Part shown: one piece after another, positions 40,554 to 42,527 of the stretch
Layout of the letters: each line of letters starts with the position of its first letter
Position numbering within the stretch: position 1 is the stretch's first letter
From: Rheinheimera mesophila
Lineage (GTDB): Bacteria; Pseudomonadota; Gammaproteobacteria; Enterobacterales; Alteromonadaceae
Length of the DNA stretch: 42,527 nucleotides
Direction of reading: 5' to 3'
NCBI RefSeq assembly: GCF_000986865.1
Contig: NZ_LAVS01000023.1
Location: 1 to 42,527, forward strand
Program-made: the position numbers and the translations under genes
The notes under the pieces: model-generated
What the model was told of the DNA's origin: nothing
The model's database searches: none
The model's input: the letters and a program-made list of their open reading frames with translations, nothing else

Positions 40554-41849
40554 ATGAATCATCCAACGGCACTCTTTCTGCTGGCCGCTAAACAAGCCGA
40601 AATTAAAGCACTGCAACAACTTTCGACCAACTGTTTACTGGTCACCAGTATCAGCGAGCTGGTGCACCAGCTGCAGCGTGAGCGTGGTATCAGTAATATT
40701 TTCCTGGCTTCGGGCTGCGAGTTATTTGCTTTGCAGCGTCAGCAACAATTATTGCAAAGTGTTCAGGCCGAGCAGCAACTGCGTACCGCGTTGAACAAAC
40801 AGTACCTGCAGGGGGAAGAGCCTTGTCATAGTAGTCGTTTACTCAGTGGTATCTCTTTAGCTTTGCAGGGAGTCGATCATCTGGCCGGATTGCGTGAACA
40901 AATACAGCAGCAGAAAATCGCGCCATTACAGGCTACCGAAGCCTATAGCCGTTTAATTGCTGCATGGTTAGCTGTGGTACTGGAGTCTGCCGATTTGGCT
41001 TGTGATGCTGGCATTACCCGTTTTCTGGTCGCTTTATTTAACTTACTGCAAACCAAAGAATACGCAGGACAGGAGCGGGCATGGGGGGCTATGGGCCTGG
41101 CTTCAGGACAGCTTACTACTGAGTTGGCTGAGCGTTTATTGTTGCTGCAACAGGCGCAGCAACACAGCGCTGCTGTATTTCTGGAATTTGCCACAGTAGA
41201 GCAACAGCAGCAGTGGCACCAGTTGGACCAGTCTACAGCCGCAAAACAACTACGCCAGTTGCGAACTATGATCCAGCAACTGTCTGGTACTGCAGCACCT
41301 GTGCCTGCGGTCAGTGATCTCTGGTATCAGTTTGCGACAGAACGTATGGATGAAATGCATCTGTTGCAGGCAGGACTCACAGCACAATTGCAGCAACTGA
41401 CATCAGCGACAGTAGAAACAGCACAGCAGAAGTTAAAGCAACATCAGCATAAACTGACAGAATTAAGCGAATTGACCGGACTGCCCACAAGTTCAGGCTT
41501 AACTTTGTTAATTGACCCCAGTATGCCGGGTTTGTACGGTGCTTCTGTGATGCCCGCAGGCCAGGCCGAACCCACAGTGCAGGCGCCCAGCAGGTCTTTT
41601 TATCAGTTATTGTCTGAGCAGGCGCAACATATCCGCCAGATGCAGACAGAGCTGACGGATGCCCGCCGCGCTATCAGTGAACAAAAGCTGATAGACAGAG
41701 CTAAGTTATTACTGATGCAGTACAAAAAATTGACTGAAGAGCAGGCCTATCGCCAATTACAGCAAAGTGCGATGAAACAACAATGTCGTATTTCCGATGT
41801 GGCCGATGCTGTGGTGAAAGCGTTAAATCCTGTGAAAACTTCGCCTTAG
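40554..41849 (+). CDS. nasR: NIT-ANTAR nitrate/nitrite-responsive antiterminator
   Basis: 431 residues. The N-terminal NIT domain (about 35-290, all-helical; HQLQRERGISNIFLASGC is the typical opening) senses nitrate or nitrite. The C-terminal ANTAR domain (about 355-425; SEQKLIDRAKLLLMQYKKLTEEQAY) binds paired RNA hairpins and prevents termination. This is the architecture of Klebsiella NasR. Two fitting leaders, before nirB and nirC, lie within 10 kb. It diverges from nirC. The ribosome-binding site (GAGTGA) is moderate. The stop overlaps the convergent solute-binding gene stop by three to four bases. Confidence 0.92.
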   Translation: MNHPTALFLLAAKQAEIKALQQLSTNCLLVTSISELVHQLQRERGISNIFLASGCELFALQRQQQLLQSVQAEQQLRTALNKQYLQGEEPCHSSRLLSGISLALQGVDHLAGLREQIQQQKIAPLQATEAYSRLIAAWLAVVLESADLACDAGITRFLVALFNLLQTKEYAGQERAWGAMGLASGQLTTELAERLLLLQQAQQHSAAVFLEFATVEQQQQWHQLDQSTAAKQLRQLRTMIQQLSGTAAPVPAVSDLWYQFATERMDEMHLLQAGLTAQLQQLTSATVETAQQKLKQHQHKLTELSELTGLPTSSGLTLLIDPSMPGLYGASVMPAGQAEPTVQAPSRSFYQLLSEQAQHIRQMQTELTDARRAISEQKLIDRAKLLLMQYKKLTEEQAYRQLQQSAMKQQCRISDVADAVVKALNPVKTSP

Positions 41850-42527
41850 TACCCCAGTTGTGGGTCAAACCACAGGGCTTTGTTTTGCAGAGGTGTTTCG
41901 GCAGGAAGTATAGGGTTTTTTAGTTCAATCACAGTTCTGGATTTTAAATCGGCCTGCTGTATAGCACTGCTGAAATGTTGTAAAAACAGCTGCTGCATAC
42001 TGCCATCTTCAATAGCCCGTAACAGCCCAATCTCTATAGCATTGGCCAGTTCGATATTGTCTTTTTGCACAAAAAAATACAACGCAGCCGGGTAATGCAA
42101 CACCCACTTCGGCGCAACTGTCAGCGACATGCCTGTTTTTTGCTGCAGTTCTGGCCAGATTTCTGTGATGGATCGAGGGAAATAATCAATACGTTTCGCC
42201 TGCAGCATTTTAAACATAGCGTCAAAGTCGCCGCTGCCTAATACCCGAAAATGATTGGCTTTTAAAATAGGGTAATCCGGCCAGTCACTGCCCTGAATAG
42301 AGGGGCTGGTTTTTAATTGTTTTTCATCCAGTTGCTGAATTTTTTGTTCGTTATCGTTATGAATAAGCAACAAACGCCAGCCAATTAAACCTCTGTCTAT
42401 TGGGATACGAATGGGCCGTAACTCCTGTTCCCGCTCTGGTGAGGTCATAGTCCAGACCACATCCAGGCCAGTGTTCGAACCCAATTGGCGTAAGGTTCTG
42501 TGCTGGGTCATCACTTGTCCGCTCGGC
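41846..42527 (-). CDS. Periplasmic solute-binding-like protein (5' end cut by window edge)
   Basis: At least 226 residues of a type-3 extracellular solute-binding (SBP_bac_3-like) fold; the frame continues past the window end, so the start and any signal peptide are missing (the in-frame GTG/ATG at 42514/42511 are internal). Segments such as TGLDVVWTMTSPEREQELRP, DYFPRSITEIW and ALYFFVQKDN are typical of stand-alone Alteromonadales members that are not part of an ABC transporter operon. The ligand is unknown. Its tail overlaps the nasR-type gene end. Confidence 0.78.
   Translation of the reverse strand, partial: PSGQVMTQHRTLRQLGSNTGLDVVWTMTSPEREQELRPIRIPIDRGLIGWRLLLIHNDNEQKIQQLDEKQLKTSPSIQGSDWPDYPILKANHFRVLGSGDFDAMFKMLQAKRIDYFPRSITEIWPELQQKTGMSLTVAPKWVLHYPAALYFFVQKDNIELANAIEIGLLRAIEDGSMQQLFLQHFSSAIQQADLKSRTVIELKNPILPAETPLQNKALWFDPQLGY

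Overview
The window is a chromosomal segment of a Gammaproteobacterium. Protein sequences, gene order and moderate GC content fit Rheinheimera or a close relative in the Alteromonadales/Chromatiaceae group. This is my recognition of the families, not a database result. About 36 genes can be supported. No rRNA, tRNA, CRISPR array or intact transposase gene is visible.

Layout. 1-11.7 kb is ordinary housekeeping and envelope sequence: an edge-truncated UPF0104 membrane protein, an Na+-coupled transporter, a thioredoxin/NHL-repeat protein, rsuA, a TraT-like lipoprotein, a secreted catalase-like peroxidase, a GH13 lipoprotein, an orphan sensor kinase, a secreted hypothetical protein and a DUF1289 protein. 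11.7-17.8 kb is the isoleucine/valine operon: leader peptide ilvL with a complete attenuator, then ilvG, ilvM, ilvD and ilvA. The operon lacks ilvE; a branched-chain aminotransferase gene lies 11 kb away at 29.0-30.0 kb on the other strand. A structured dispersed repeat sits just upstream of ilvG, and an internally shortened copy sits just upstream of ilvD.

17.8-21.2 kb is an AT-richer accessory island, all on the minus strand. It holds a gene remnant, a coiled-coil membrane protein built on 54-bp in-frame repeats, two 264-bp direct repeats (about 94% identical) flanking one secreted-protein gene, an orphan MNT-type nucleotidyltransferase, and an XRE-regulator/membrane-protein pair with three operator-like palindromes upstream. 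21.5-28.9 kb carries a VIT/vWA/TPR/DUF2135 secreted protein, then a UbiA-family prenyltransferase directly ahead of frdABCD (quinol:fumarate reductase). 29-31.8 kb carries ilvE, a small two-TM protein and an S41-type peptidase.

31.8-42.5 kb is a nitrite-assimilation region: nirBD, a siroheme-pathway methyltransferase (cobA type), an alginate-export-type porin, a nitrite channel (nirC type) translationally coupled to a PP2C phosphatase/Ser-Thr kinase fusion, and a NIT-ANTAR antiterminator (nasR type). Both nirB and nirC are preceded by the same layout: a -24/-12 promoter, a 5' hairpin, a linker of about 40 nt, a hairpin with a hexaloop having A at position 1 and G at position 4, and an intrinsic terminator whose 5' strand is the 3' strand of that hairpin. 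This is a NasR-type antitermination circuit with regulator and both targets within 10 kb. No assimilatory nitrate reductase gene is in the window. A truncated solute-binding protein gene ends the window.
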